Shown in pieces: positions 17,674-25,715 of a DNA stretch of 64,000 nucleotides. A program made the translations under genes and the position numbers. The stretch comes from Mesorhizobium sp. NZP2077 (GTDB lineage: Bacteria; Pseudomonadota; Alphaproteobacteria; Rhizobiales; Rhizobiaceae): positions 62,001-126,000 of the forward strand of contig NZ_CP051293.1 in NCBI RefSeq assembly GCF_013170805.1, read 5' to 3'. The notes beneath the pieces are model-generated. The model did not search any database. It saw only the letters and a list, made by a program, of their open reading frames with translations, and was not told where the DNA came from. Each line of letters begins with the position of its first letter. Position 1 is the stretch's first letter.

Positions 17674-19275
17674 ATGAACCGCTTCGCCGAACTCCTCGAC
17701 CGGCTGGTGCTGACGCCGTCGCGCAACGGCAAGCTGACGCTGCTGGTCGACTATTTCCGCAGCGTCGAGGATCCGGATCGCGGGCTGGCGCTGGCCGCCA
17801 TCACCGGCGATCTGAATATAGCGGCGGTCAAGCCGGCGATGCTGCGCACGCTGGTCACCGAGCGCATGGACCCGGTGCTGTTCGGCTATTCCTACGACTA
17901 TGTCGGCGATCTCGCCGAGACGGTGTCGCTGGTCTGGCCACAGACGCCTGGCAAGATCCCCAACCGGGAGCCGACGCTTGGCGAGGTCGTGGCAAAACTG
18001 CAGGCGGCAAGCCGCTCCGACGGACCCAAGGTTCTGGCCGGCTTGCTCGACAGCGCCGGCATCTCGGCGCGCTTTGCCATAATCAAGCTGGTCACCGGCG
18101 GCCTGCGCATCGGCGTCTCGGCGCGGCTGGCCAAACAGGCGCTGGCGGATTTCGGCAAGGTCGATGTCGCCGAGATCGAGGAGCTTTGGCACGGCCTGTC
18201 GCCACCTTACACGGCGCTGTTCTCTTGGCTGGAAGGCAAGGCCGACAAACCGAAGAACACGGCGCTGGCGCTGTTCCGCCCGGTGATGCTGTCGAACCCG
18301 GTCGGTGACGGCGATCTCGAAAAGCTTGACCCTGCGGACTACGCCGCTGAATGGAAATGGGACGGCATCCGCGTCCAGGCGGTGGCGGAAGGCGGCATCC
18401 GCCGGCTTTATTCGCGCACCGGCGACGATGTCTCCGGCGCCTTTCCCGACCTCGCCGACGCGATGGATTTTTCCGCGACGCTCGATGGCGAATTGCTTGT
18501 CGGCGACCCGCGAGAGGCGACAGGAACCTTCTCGGACCTGCAGCAGCGGCTGAACCGAAAAACGGTGACGCCGAAGATGCAGCAGCAATACCCGGCCTTC
18601 ATGCGCTGCTACGACTTGCTTCAGGTCGGCGACGAAGATCTTCGCGCATTATCGTTCCGCGAACGGCGTGGCCGCCTCGAAGCCTTCGTGAAAACGCTCG
18701 ACCCCGGCCGTTTCGACCTGTCGCCCTTCGTCGACTTCGCGGACTGGCAGGTGCTCGAACACCTGCGCCGCGCGCCGCCGCATCCGATCATCGAAGGCGT
18801 GATGTTGAAGCGCTGGGATTCGCCCTATGTCGCCGGCCGGCCGAAAGGCCCGTGGTTCAAATGGAAGCGCGATCCGCACACGGTGGACACCGTGCTGATG
18901 TATGCCCAGCGCGGCCATGGCAAGCGCTCGAGTTTTTACTCCGACTACACGTTCGGCGTCTGGTCCGGAGCCGAGGGCGAAGAGGAACTGGTGCCGGTCG
19001 GCAAGGCCTATTTCGGATTCACCGACGAGGAGCTGAAGCAGATCGACAAATATGTCAGGGACAACACAGTCGAGCGTTTTGGGCCAGTGCGTTCGGTGCG
19101 GGCGGATCGCGACAATGGGCTGGTGCTGGAAGTCGCCTTCGAGGGACTCAACCGTTCGACCCGGCATAAATCCGGCGTCGCCATGCGCTTTCCCCGCATT
19201 TCACGGCTGCGCTGGGACAAGCCGGCCAACGAAGCCGATCGCATCGAGACGTTGCAGGCCCTGCTCGACCGCTAA
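17674..19275 (+). CDS. ATP-dependent DNA ligase (cisplatin-damage-response type)
   Basis: Seals DNA nicks using ATP. The 533 aa protein has an N-terminal DNA-binding domain (about 1-200) and a nucleotidyltransferase core with the adenylated lysine in EWKWDGIRVQ near residue 228, motif III ATLDGELLVG, motif IV EGVMLKRWDSPYV and motif V WFKWKRDPHTVD, followed by a C-terminal OB fold. It is of the type paired with a beta-CASP exonuclease; in other bacteria a DEXH helicase and a PdeM-like phosphoesterase often complete the set, but neither is next door here. I chose ATG 17674, just after the exonuclease stop. Confidence 0.92.
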   Translation: MNRFAELLDRLVLTPSRNGKLTLLVDYFRSVEDPDRGLALAAITGDLNIAAVKPAMLRTLVTERMDPVLFGYSYDYVGDLAETVSLVWPQTPGKIPNREPTLGEVVAKLQAASRSDGPKVLAGLLDSAGISARFAIIKLVTGGLRIGVSARLAKQALADFGKVDVAEIEELWHGLSPPYTALFSWLEGKADKPKNTALALFRPVMLSNPVGDGDLEKLDPADYAAEWKWDGIRVQAVAEGGIRRLYSRTGDDVSGAFPDLADAMDFSATLDGELLVGDPREATGTFSDLQQRLNRKTVTPKMQQQYPAFMRCYDLLQVGDEDLRALSFRERRGRLEAFVKTLDPGRFDLSPFVDFADWQVLEHLRRAPPHPIIEGVMLKRWDSPYVAGRPKGPWFKWKRDPHTVDTVLMYAQRGHGKRSSFYSDYTFGVWSGAEGEEELVPVGKAYFGFTDEELKQIDKYVRDNTVERFGPVRSVRADRDNGLVLEVAFEGLNRSTRHKSGVAMRFPRISRLRWDKPANEADRIETLQALLDR

Positions 19276-19291
19276 GTTCTAGCCGACATCC

Positions 19292-20434
19292 TTACGGCTC
19301 GATCGAGACTCGGATCTCGTAGATATTGACCGCCTTGCCCTGTTTGTCGAAATCGGAATTGACGGCGATGGTTCCGGCCGAGCCAGGATGCTTGTCGGGG
19401 AACTGCACGTCGAACAGATATTCGTTGCGTTGCTGGCCGACCGCGTAGCGCTTGCGGCCGCAATCGCCGAGTTCGCCGAAATTGCAGTCGACGGATATCT
19501 GCGTGTCCTTGCCGTCCTCGGCACGTGCGATGATATCGAACACGGCATGCTTGCCGGCGAGTTTCTCCAGCACGCCCTGCCCGACATCGAAGGCGACCGC
19601 CGAACCGGAAGCGCCGGACTGGATGCGCAGGAACGGACCGCTGTCGTCCTTCATCACCTCGGCCTTGGCGTCCGACGGGGCGGCGACATGCGTCGGGTCG
19701 GTCGGCGAAAACACATTGATCCAGTTGCGCGACTGGTCCGCGGCACCGGGCTTGGCCGGTGCGTTGGCGCCATCGGCCGGCGTGAAATCGTCGCCTTCGA
19801 CGGTTGGCGGCGCCTCCGGCGGCGCCGTATCGAGTTGCGCCGCCGTCTTGAACACGCCGGTCTGGATGGCGAAGAACACGCCGATGCCGACCGCCGCAAG
19901 CAGGGTCACGGTCAAGAAGATGGCGGTCAACGGCAGGCGGCGTCCGCGAATGCGCTGCTCGTCGCGATCGGGCGCCACTTCCGTTGCGGCGCCGGACGAG
20001 GCGGGAACCGACATGTCGATGGCCGGCGCGCCGGGCAGCGTCGCGTCCGGCATGATGTCGGGAACGACCGGCAGCACGCGCGAGCGCGGCGCATCGGATG
20101 CGGGCGGCGCGACGTCGACGGTGACGGCGGGCGATGGCGTCTTGTCGCCGATCTCGATCGCGGGCGCCGCAGTGGCCGCGGGCTCACCGGCCGGTGCGTC
20201 GACCTCCAGGCCAACATTCGGCACCGCCGGCAGGAACTCGGATTCGATTTCGGTGATCTTCTCCTGGATCGCCTTGCGGCGCTTGATGGCGACTTCCACG
20301 GTCACCCCGGGATTGGCCTGGAGCGCCCGGTCGAGCGCGGCAAAAGCCGACCGATAGACCCTCTCGCGGAACGCGCGGTCCTCGGCATTGCCCTTTTCCA
20401 AGGCGTTCCGGATCGCTTTTTCGATCGCGTCCAA
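19292..20434 (-). CDS. Membrane protein of unknown function with acidic Pro/Ala-rich linker
   Basis: A 380 aa protein starting at TTG 20434 behind AGAGGGAT. The N-terminal 75 residues form a charged helical region (IEKAIRNALEKGNAEDRAFRERVYRSAF). A long disordered Ala/Pro/Asp linker follows, then one transmembrane helix (about 185-205, LTAIFLTVTLLAAVGIGVFF) and a periplasmic C-terminal domain (FLRIQSGASGSAVAFDVGQGVLEKLAGKHAVFDI). I do not recognise a named family; homologues I recall from rhizobia carry no function. It is convergent with the ligase. Confidence 0.75.
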   Translation of the reverse strand: MDAIEKAIRNALEKGNAEDRAFRERVYRSAFAALDRALQANPGVTVEVAIKRRKAIQEKITEIESEFLPAVPNVGLEVDAPAGEPAATAAPAIEIGDKTPSPAVTVDVAPPASDAPRSRVLPVVPDIMPDATLPGAPAIDMSVPASSGAATEVAPDRDEQRIRGRRLPLTAIFLTVTLLAAVGIGVFFAIQTGVFKTAAQLDTAPPEAPPTVEGDDFTPADGANAPAKPGAADQSRNWINVFSPTDPTHVAAPSDAKAEVMKDDSGPFLRIQSGASGSAVAFDVGQGVLEKLAGKHAVFDIIARAEDGKDTQISVDCNFGELGDCGRKRYAVGQQRNEYLFDVQFPDKHPGSAGTIAVNSDFDKQGKAVNIYEIRVSIEP

Positions 20435-20722
20435 GCGGGATCCCTCTGCAAATTGCCCAAACTTCCGTGATGGTTAGCCGTAGGCGACCAATCAATCAAC
20501 GGGCGGGCTACGCATTCTGCCTCGACGGGCAGTCCAAAGTCCATCTCGGCGATGTTCCGGCAAACAAAATCGGCATGTGCCGGCGATTATCGCACAAACG
20601 GGGGCGCTAACCCCTGGTTTCGGTGGTCGCGGGCGCTCATGCATGATTTGGCAAGTCGCATCTTGAATTCGCGGCCGGTTGAGTCTATCACCCAGCCCAT
20701 CTTGGAGGCCTTGGCCTCCCGG

Positions 20723-20798
20723 GCCGCTTTAGCTCAGTTGGTAGAGCACATCATTCGTAATGATGGGGTCAGGTGTTCGAGTCACCTAAGCGGCACCA
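20723..20798 (+). tRNA. tRNA-Thr (anticodon CGU)
   Basis: A complete cloverleaf of 76 nt including the encoded CCA end. The acceptor arms GCCGCTT and AAGCGGC pair, the D arm is AGCTCAGTTGGTAGAGC, the anticodon loop reads TTCGTAA between complementary stems giving anticodon CGT (codon ACG), and the T arm is AGGTGTTCGAGTCACCT. The gene is intact and no integrase or duplicated 3' end is visible nearby, so it is not evidently an integration site. Confidence 0.96.
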
Positions 20799-20919
20799 TT
20801 TTTCCCACATTCTCGACAGTCTCTGGCATAAGGCTTTGTGCCCTCCGAGCGCCGTATCGGTACGCGTCTCGCACTGCGACGCTCTGGCGATGTTGCCGGT
20901 TGGGGAATTTCTGCCCTGG

Positions 20920-21240
20920 TCACACGGCGCTGCTCTTCTTCAGATTGGCCGAATCCAGTGATCCAGTCTCCTCGGTGATAGCCTCGGCAATGTATTCCCT
21001 GAGGTCGCCGACCTCATCTTGAATGTCTTCGGCGGCGATGCCTTCGTCCTGCGCATCGGCGATGCACTGGCTGGCCAGTTCCTGCGCCACGTCGACCCCA
21101 GCGGAGACATGGGTCGATTGTTCGACGACGTGCTCCTCGATCCAATCCTCCACGAAGTGGCCAGCCCGGTTGACGATGAGGTCGGCGTCTTCGGAAAGGT
21201 CCGCCTCGGTTTTCAGATCATGCTTCGTCAACGCCTTCAT
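20920..21240 (-). CDS. DUF768-like small acidic protein
   Basis: A 106 aa acidic protein (MKALTKHDLKTEADLSED...) with the core FVEDWIEEHV...ELASQCIADAQDEGIAAEDIQDEVGDLREYIAEAI. This matches my memory of DUF768, a family I associate almost wholly with Mesorhizobium; its function is unknown. I prefer ATG 21240, with GAGG about ten bases upstream, over a GTG at 21249. It is divergent from the stress-promoted small gene and BrkB gene, sharing about 200 bp of regulatory DNA with them. Confidence 0.65.
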   Translation of the reverse strand: MKALTKHDLKTEADLSEDADLIVNRAGHFVEDWIEEHVVEQSTHVSAGVDVAQELASQCIADAQDEGIAAEDIQDEVGDLREYIAEAITEETGSLDSANLKKSSAV

Positions 21241-21367
21241 GGGACTCACACCTCACAATGGACTTGCTTCCAACGCCCACAGCTTGCCGAAAGATGCATC
21301 GGGTTGACGAAAAACATTGTTTGGGACGTGGATTGCCTCAACCCACGGCTATCGGCCCTGTATCGTG

Positions 21368-21393
21368 GGAACAGGTAGTCCTCCGCTCGCGTT
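21368..21393 (+). promoter_or_regulatory. EcfG-type general stress promoter
   Basis: GGAAC at 21368-21372 and CGTT at 21390-21393 are separated by exactly 17 bp, matching the EcfG sigma factor consensus of alphaproteobacteria (GGAAC, 16-17 bp, CGTT). It lies 44 bp before the start of the small gene at 21438 and would drive it together with the BrkB gene. Confidence 0.7.
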
Positions 21394-21437
21394 GCTATAC
21401 GCGCTTCGGATATCGATCCGGGCAAAGGAGGCGGGCC

Positions 21438-21590
21438 ATGAAGGACAAGGTATTCGGCACTTCAGTCAAACTGCGTCTGAGTGATGAAGCCGAAATCCAG
21501 CGAATCGCCTCCGCACAGGGGGTGGCGAGGGAGGCCTTTGCCGCTCTGGCCGACGCCGCAGGCATCCTGATCGAACGCGGCGCTGAGTAA
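21438..21590 (+). CDS. Small protein of unknown function (50 aa)
   Basis: A 50 aa protein, MKDKVFGTSVKLRLSDEAEI onwards, behind an excellent ribosome site (AAAGGAGG about 8 bases upstream). It looks like a single helical unit with a ribbon-like first strand, somewhat like small DNA-binding or antitoxin-like proteins (LRLSDEAEIQRIASAQGVAREA), but no family can be named. It lies 10 bp before the BrkB gene and downstream of the EcfG-type promoter, so it is probably stress-induced. Confidence 0.6.
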   Translation: MKDKVFGTSVKLRLSDEAEIQRIASAQGVAREAFAALADAAGILIERGAE

Positions 21591-21600
21591 GGAGCGCCGC

Positions 21601-22671
21601 GTGGGTTCGAAAGCAAAGCAGAGCCCGCAGCCAGCCGGCAAGCAATCCTCGTTGATCGACGAAGCAGCGGCCAGTCGTGCCGCGTCAACGACGCAGGATA
21701 GCAAGGCGACGCTGAGGGCGGAGAGGGGTGATCGAGGGCGCGACGCGGCCTGGCCCTCACAGATACCTGCTCTCGGCTGGAAGGATATTTTCTGGCGGCT
21801 GTGGGAAGAATTCAACAAGGACCGGGTTCTGCTCGTCGCGGCCGGCGCCACCTTCTATTTGTTGCTGGCACTGTTTCCGGCGCTGGCCGCGTTCATTTCC
21901 ATTTACGGCTTTGTCGCCGATCCGGTTGCGGTTGCCGACCATGTCGCCTATCTCGGCGGATTGCTGCCATCGGGCGGGTTGGACCTCATTCGCGGCCAGT
22001 TGCAAGCACTGGCCAGTCAGAAGCCGGGCGCACTCGGCACCGGTTTCTTCATTGGCCTTGGCATAGCGCTGTGGAGCTCCAACAGCGGCATGAAAGCACT
22101 CTTCGATGCGATGAACATCGCCTATGAAGAGCGCGAGAAACGCAGCTTCCTCATGCTCAACGCGATGTCGATCCTGTTTACGGTCGGAGCGCTGCTGATC
22201 GGTATAGTGCTGCTGCTCACCGTGGGCGTGGTTCCGGCACTGCTGCGGTATTTCTATCTTGATGCCTGGACAGAAACGCTCGTTGCAGTGTCTCGGTGGC
22301 CGATCCTGGTCGGCGCCATGCTGACCGGCATTTCCCTGCTCTATCGCTTCGGGCCGAGCCGCGAACATGCTAAATGGCGCTGGTTGAGTTGGGGCGCCTT
22401 GATTGCAACAGTGGCGTGGATTGCGGCATCCTGGCTGTTCTCGTTCTACCTGCAGCATTTTGCCAATTACAACGCCACATACGGGTCGCTGGGCGCGGTT
22501 GTCGGCTTGATGATGTGGACGTGGATTTCGGTCATCATCCTCATCGCCGGTGCCGCCATCAATGCGGAGATGGAGCATCAGACCGCCATCGACTCCACCA
22601 CGGGGCCGGCTCGCCCAATGGGCAAGCGCGGCGCCGTCGTCGCCGACACGTTGGGCAAGATTGCGGATTGA
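21601..22671 (+). CDS. YihY/BrkB-family inner-membrane protein
   Basis: A 356 aa integral membrane protein starting at GTG 21601 behind AAGGAG. A hydrophilic N-terminal extension of about 55 residues precedes six predicted helices (for example ATFYLLLALFPALAAFISIYG and VVGLMMWTWISVIILIAGAAINAEMEH). The motif GATFYLLLALFPALAAF and the final INAEMEHQTA are characteristic of YihY/BrkB proteins, once thought to be RNase BN. Their function is not established; stress and envelope roles have been suggested. The upstream EcfG-type promoter supports a general stress role here. Confidence 0.9.
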   Translation: MGSKAKQSPQPAGKQSSLIDEAAASRAASTTQDSKATLRAERGDRGRDAAWPSQIPALGWKDIFWRLWEEFNKDRVLLVAAGATFYLLLALFPALAAFISIYGFVADPVAVADHVAYLGGLLPSGGLDLIRGQLQALASQKPGALGTGFFIGLGIALWSSNSGMKALFDAMNIAYEEREKRSFLMLNAMSILFTVGALLIGIVLLLTVGVVPALLRYFYLDAWTETLVAVSRWPILVGAMLTGISLLYRFGPSREHAKWRWLSWGALIATVAWIAASWLFSFYLQHFANYNATYGSLGAVVGLMMWTWISVIILIAGAAINAEMEHQTAIDSTTGPARPMGKRGAVVADTLGKIAD

Positions 22672-22771
22672 TACCTGGCATGATGGATCGCGACGCCGAC
22701 GACCCATATCCGCCATTGTCGAGACTCAGCTTTGGTGGGAAACTCGTGGGCCTCAGCATGGGAGGTCCAAA

Positions 22772-22960
22772 ATGCCCAACACTTTCAAGACCGGAGACGT
22801 CGTCAAGCTGAAGTCGGGAGGGCCGAAGATGACGGTCAGCGACGGCGCTGCTTCCGGCATGTATCTCTGCCACTGGTTCAACCGCGAGGGCGATGTTTGG
22901 ATCCCGCAACATGCGGGCTTCAAACCAGACCAACTGGTGGCCGCCGACCCATCGGCCTAG
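22772..22960 (+). CDS. DUF2158 / YodC-like small protein
   Basis: A 62 aa protein beginning MPNTFKTGDVVKLKSGGPKM and continuing MTVSDGAASGMYLCHWF, the typical YodC-like beta-barrel signature (GDVVxLKSGGPxMTV...W). The ribosome site GGGAGGTCC lies just before ATG 22772. Function unknown; the family is widespread in proteobacteria. It stands alone about 100 bp after the BrkB gene. Confidence 0.82.
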   Translation: MPNTFKTGDVVKLKSGGPKMTVSDGAASGMYLCHWFNREGDVWIPQHAGFKPDQLVAADPSA

Positions 22961-23175
22961 CGGCTGCCCGTTCGCCAGGGCCCGGCCGGCGTGAATTCCA
23001 ATGGCGCCGGATGCGGTATCATGGCCGCTGCTCCTGGAACCAGCACCGAGGCGACATCGCCGAATCCGATGATCGGCACAGGCGACCGACGGATTTCCCC
23101 CGTCCCGGCGTTTAACGGTTGAAGCGTGACCACGGCATGGGCCGCGGCCGACGCGCGAACCGGAGAAGCCGAAGC

Positions 23176-23619
23176 ATGATACGCCGTTCGATCCTTGCCG
23201 CTGCCTTGAGCCTGCTGACCGTTGCGGCTCTCGCCCAGACGGCGACGCAGCCCCCGGCCGCCACGCCTCCTGGTGCCACGCCGCCAGCCGTCGCCCCCGC
23301 CGCGCCAAAGGCCAAGTCCGACATCACGCTGGCCAAGTTCCAGAAGCGGCGGGAGAAGGCGATCATGGCCGCCGATACGGATGGTGACGGCAAGATCAGC
23401 CTGCTGGAGTGGGAGGCCCTCCAGGCCAAGCGCAACGCCAAGGGCGACGCGGCCAAATCCTTCGCGCGCATCGATTCCGACCATGACGGCTTCATCGATC
23501 GCGCCGAGCTCGATGCGTTCTTCGCCAAGCGCTTTGCCAGGCTGGACAAGAATGGCGACGGCATTCTGAGCGCCGACGAGATGCCAAGCCACAAATCCGC
23601 TGCCAAGCCGGAGCAATGA
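23176..23619 (+). CDS. Secreted EF-hand calcium-binding protein
   Basis: A 147 aa protein with a Sec signal peptide (MIRRSILAAALSLLTVAALAQ), a Pro/Ala-rich linker (about 22-45) and three EF-hand loops: DTDGDGKISLLEWE, DSDHDGFIDRAELD and DKNGDGILSADE. All have the D-x-D-x-DG spacing for Ca2+. It probably binds calcium in the periplasm. The start ATG 23176 opens the signal peptide; an upstream in-frame ATG would add 19 Arg-rich residues. It is followed 45 bp later by an ECF sigma gene, so it may belong to a signalling cassette. Confidence 0.87.
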   Translation: MIRRSILAAALSLLTVAALAQTATQPPAATPPGATPPAVAPAAPKAKSDITLAKFQKRREKAIMAADTDGDGKISLLEWEALQAKRNAKGDAAKSFARIDSDHDGFIDRAELDAFFAKRFARLDKNGDGILSADEMPSHKSAAKPEQ

Positions 23620-23664
23620 CCAAGAGGCCATGACGCGTGATGAATATCGGGAGTGCGCCAGCCG

Positions 23665-24201
23665 ATGAGCCCCGATCCGGACGAGGAGCTGGTTCGTCGG
23701 GTCGGCGCCGGCGATCCCGCGGCGGTGCAGGCGCTCGTCGCGCGCAAATTGCCGCGCATCCTTTCGCTTGCCGTGCGCATGCTGGGCGACGCGGCGGAGG
23801 CCGAGGACGTCGCGCAGGAAACCTTCCTGCGCATCTGGCGCCATGCCTCGAGCTGGCGGCGCGGCAATGCACGCTTCGACAGCTGGATCCACCGGGTGAC
23901 GCTCAATCTTTGCTACGATCGGCTGCGCCGGCGCCGCGAGGTGGTGACCGACGATCTGCCGGACATGACAGACCCTGCTCCGCTTCCCGATGCACGCGAA
24001 GAGCCACAGGGGATCGAGCAGGCCTTGCAGGCAATCGCGCCACGCCAGCGCGAGGCGATCATCCTGGTCTATTATCAGGAGATGTCCAACATAGAGGCGG
24101 CCGCGACACTGGAGATCAGCGTCGATGCGCTGGAGAGCCTGCTCTCGCGCGGCCGGCGAGCCTTGCATATTATTTTGGCGAGGGATGGCGTCCATGACTG
24201 A
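23665..24201 (+). CDS. ECF-family RNA polymerase sigma factor
   Basis: A 178 aa extracytoplasmic-function sigma factor. Region 2 (about 25-95) includes VRMLGDAAEAEDVAQETFLRIWR and SWIHRVTLNLCYDRLRRRR; region 4 (about 120-170) is ALQAIAPRQREAIILVYYQ followed by the helix-turn-helix MSNIEAAATLEISVDALESLLSRGRRAL. I use ATG 23665; a GTG at 23653 is in frame but lies against the GGAG. The order sigma / membrane protein / periplasmic sensor-like protein resembles CnrHYX-type cassettes, so the downstream genes probably control it. Confidence 0.92.
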   Translation: MSPDPDEELVRRVGAGDPAAVQALVARKLPRILSLAVRMLGDAAEAEDVAQETFLRIWRHASSWRRGNARFDSWIHRVTLNLCYDRLRRRREVVTDDLPDMTDPAPLPDAREEPQGIEQALQAIAPRQREAIILVYYQEMSNIEAAATLEISVDALESLLSRGRRALHIILARDGVHD

Positions 24202-24314
24202 GAAAGGCGCGACCATGAATGGCGCACAGTCACCGCGCCTTGCGGGCGTCCGGCGGGGCTGCATCGTTTCCAACCCGCGTGGGCACGCGGCACCAAAGGG
24301 CAAGGGGAAGATCA

Positions 24315-24761
24315 ATGGCTGAAGACATCGAGGACGATCCGGCAATGGACGCCAGACGCTTCGCGGCGCTCGCCGAGGCCTATGGCGGCGATCTACGGCG
24401 CTGGCCGCAAGCGGAGCGCGAAGCCGCCTCCGCCTTTGCTCCAAGCGAGACGGGACAAGCCATTTCGCGAAAGGCCGGCACGCTTGACGCCCGGCTTGAC
24501 AGCTACAGCGTCCCGCACCCCGGCAAGGCGCTGCATGACAAGATCATGCGGACCGCCGACCGGCACATCGTCAGGCGCCGGCGCCAGCGGTTCTGGTGGC
24601 TGGGGCTTGGGCTTGCCGGCATTGGACTCGCCGGCGCCATCGCCGGATTGGCGCTGGTGACCGTCGCCACGCCCGAGGTTCAGCCCGACCGTTATGTGCT
24701 CGATGCCAATGCGACGGCGTTCGGCGATGCCGGGCCGGAGACGATCGAGGAAGACCTATGA
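24315..24761 (+). CDS. Single-pass membrane protein, putative anti-sigma factor
   Basis: A 148 aa protein with an acidic cytoplasmic N terminus (DPAMDARRFAALAEAYGGDL), one transmembrane helix (about 93-115, WWLGLGLAGIGLAGAIAGLALV) preceded by the basic stop RRRRQRF, and a short acidic periplasmic tail. The layout fits an anti-sigma factor that holds the ECF protein at the membrane, although no zinc-binding HxxxCxxC motif is present. It starts 113 bp after the sigma gene and overlaps the next gene by ATGA. Role inferred from position. Confidence 0.6.
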   Translation: MAEDIEDDPAMDARRFAALAEAYGGDLRRWPQAEREAASAFAPSETGQAISRKAGTLDARLDSYSVPHPGKALHDKIMRTADRHIVRRRRQRFWWLGLGLAGIGLAGAIAGLALVTVATPEVQPDRYVLDANATAFGDAGPETIEEDL

Positions 24762-25213
24762 GCACCGGCCGTAACCTCCTCATCGCATCGGTGGTGGCGA
24801 ACGTCTTCCTGGCCGGTGCGCTTGCCGGCGGGGTCGTCTGGATAAGAAGCGGCAAGCCGGCCCAGGGCTATTCGCTGGAAGCGGCCGGCGGACGGCTTCC
24901 CGACCAGCAGCGCACGCTGTTCCGCAAGGCGCTGCGCGAAGTCCGCCGCGAGTCGCGCGACATCATCCTCGACGGCCAGCAGGCCAGGCGCGAAGCGGCG
25001 GATTTGCTGCGGCAGCCTATCCTCGACACGGCAGCGCTGTCGGCGGCGCTGGAGCGGGCCCGCAATGCCGACGTCACCGTGCGCACGCGTCTGGAGCAGC
25101 GCATCATCGAGTTCGCGGCGGCGGGTTCCGCCGAGGATCGCAGCGTGTTGGCGGAAGGCCTCGCAAGACGCAGCGGGACACAGCCATCCGCCACGCCAAA
25201 AAAATCGCCGTGA
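24758..25213 (+). CDS. CnrX/Spy-like periplasmic sensor protein (putative)
   Basis: A 151 aa protein anchored by an N-terminal helix (about 7-28, LLIASVVANVFLAGALAGGVVW) with an all-helical periplasmic part (LPDQQRTLFRKALREVRRES..., LRQPILDTAALSAALERARN) like the periplasmic heavy-metal sensor family (CnrX, ZraP, Spy). The mature part lacks His and Cys and has no Met beyond the start, so the usual metal ligands are missing and it probably senses something else or acts as a chaperone. The start overlaps the upstream membrane gene, so it is translationally coupled. Confidence 0.7.
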   Translation: MSTGRNLLIASVVANVFLAGALAGGVVWIRSGKPAQGYSLEAAGGRLPDQQRTLFRKALREVRRESRDIILDGQQARREAADLLRQPILDTAALSAALERARNADVTVRTRLEQRIIEFAAAGSAEDRSVLAEGLARRSGTQPSATPKKSP

Positions 25214-25323
25214 CGGCCGACGGAAAATGCCGACGGCACCCGTTTAACGAGATGAAGGGCAGGACCTGCCGGACCATTTGGCGCCGACAGGTTTTCGACC
25301 TCGGACAACTTCGGAGCATGGTC

Positions 25324-25602
25324 ATGAACTATCTGACAAAATACGCGATCACCGCCGCTCTTGCGGTGACCGGAACGGCGGCGACGGTTGCGGCATCCTC
25401 GGCGATGCCGCTGGCGCCGCTTGCCACCCCGGCGCTGGTCGAGCACGTCGCCTGGGGTTGCGGCCCCGGCTGGCATCCCAATCCCTGGGGTCGCTGCGTC
25501 CCCAACCGCGTGGTGGTCTACCCCCGCCATTACTACGGGCCTGGTCCCGCCTTCTACGTCTGGCACCCGCACCACCACTGGCACCGCTGGCATCGCTGGT
25601 AG
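25324..25602 (+). CDS. GCG_CRPN-like secreted mini-protein (first copy)
   Basis: A 92 aa protein with a Sec signal peptide (about 1-28) and a short mature part bearing CGPGWHPNPWGRCVPN, the GCG_CRPN type motif, followed by an aromatic and His-rich tail (YVWHPHHHWHRWHRW). The two cysteines probably form a disulphide, and the His cluster could bind metal or haem. ATG 25324 has GGAG seven bases upstream. Function unknown. A relative lies at 28591-28827 on the other side of the DUF1800-DUF1501 pair. Confidence 0.78.
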   Translation: MNYLTKYAITAALAVTGTAATVAASSAMPLAPLATPALVEHVAWGCGPGWHPNPWGRCVPNRVVVYPRHYYGPGPAFYVWHPHHHWHRWHRW

Positions 25603-25715
25603 GACCGCCCGGGCCGGCCGCAGCGCCGGCCCCACGACCTAGTTGAACAGGCACGAAACGGCTCGAACGGGCTTCCGGCACCGCGCGCAGGAAGCCCAAG
25701 CAATGGAGAGCTGAC

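Noticed and set aside
20552..21022. Plus-strand frame of 156 codons running through the tRNA gene
   Set aside because: It crosses an intact tRNA and overlaps the DUF768-like gene; no family features.
20723..21250. tRNA-Thr as an integration site of a mobile island
   Set aside because: No integrase, no repeated tRNA 3' end and no shift in gene content beyond ordinary rhizobial genes.
23036..23060. GGAAC before the EF-hand gene as an EcfG-type promoter
   Set aside because: The matching -10 reads CGCC instead of CGTT at the expected spacing.
22961..23110. Possible small minus-strand protein ending GPWRTGSR upstream of the EF-hand gene
   Set aside because: No credible start codon with a ribosome site, and no recognisable features.
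24194..24322. Possible small gene between the sigma factor and the anti-sigma-like gene
   Set aside because: It overlaps the next start, lacks a convincing ribosome site and reads as random Arg/Gly-rich sequence.
22957..24444. Long minus-strand frame (about 495 codons) across the EF-hand and sigma-factor genes
   Set aside because: The plus-strand EF-hand and ECF motifs are unmistakable, while the minus translation is Arg/Gly-rich and featureless.
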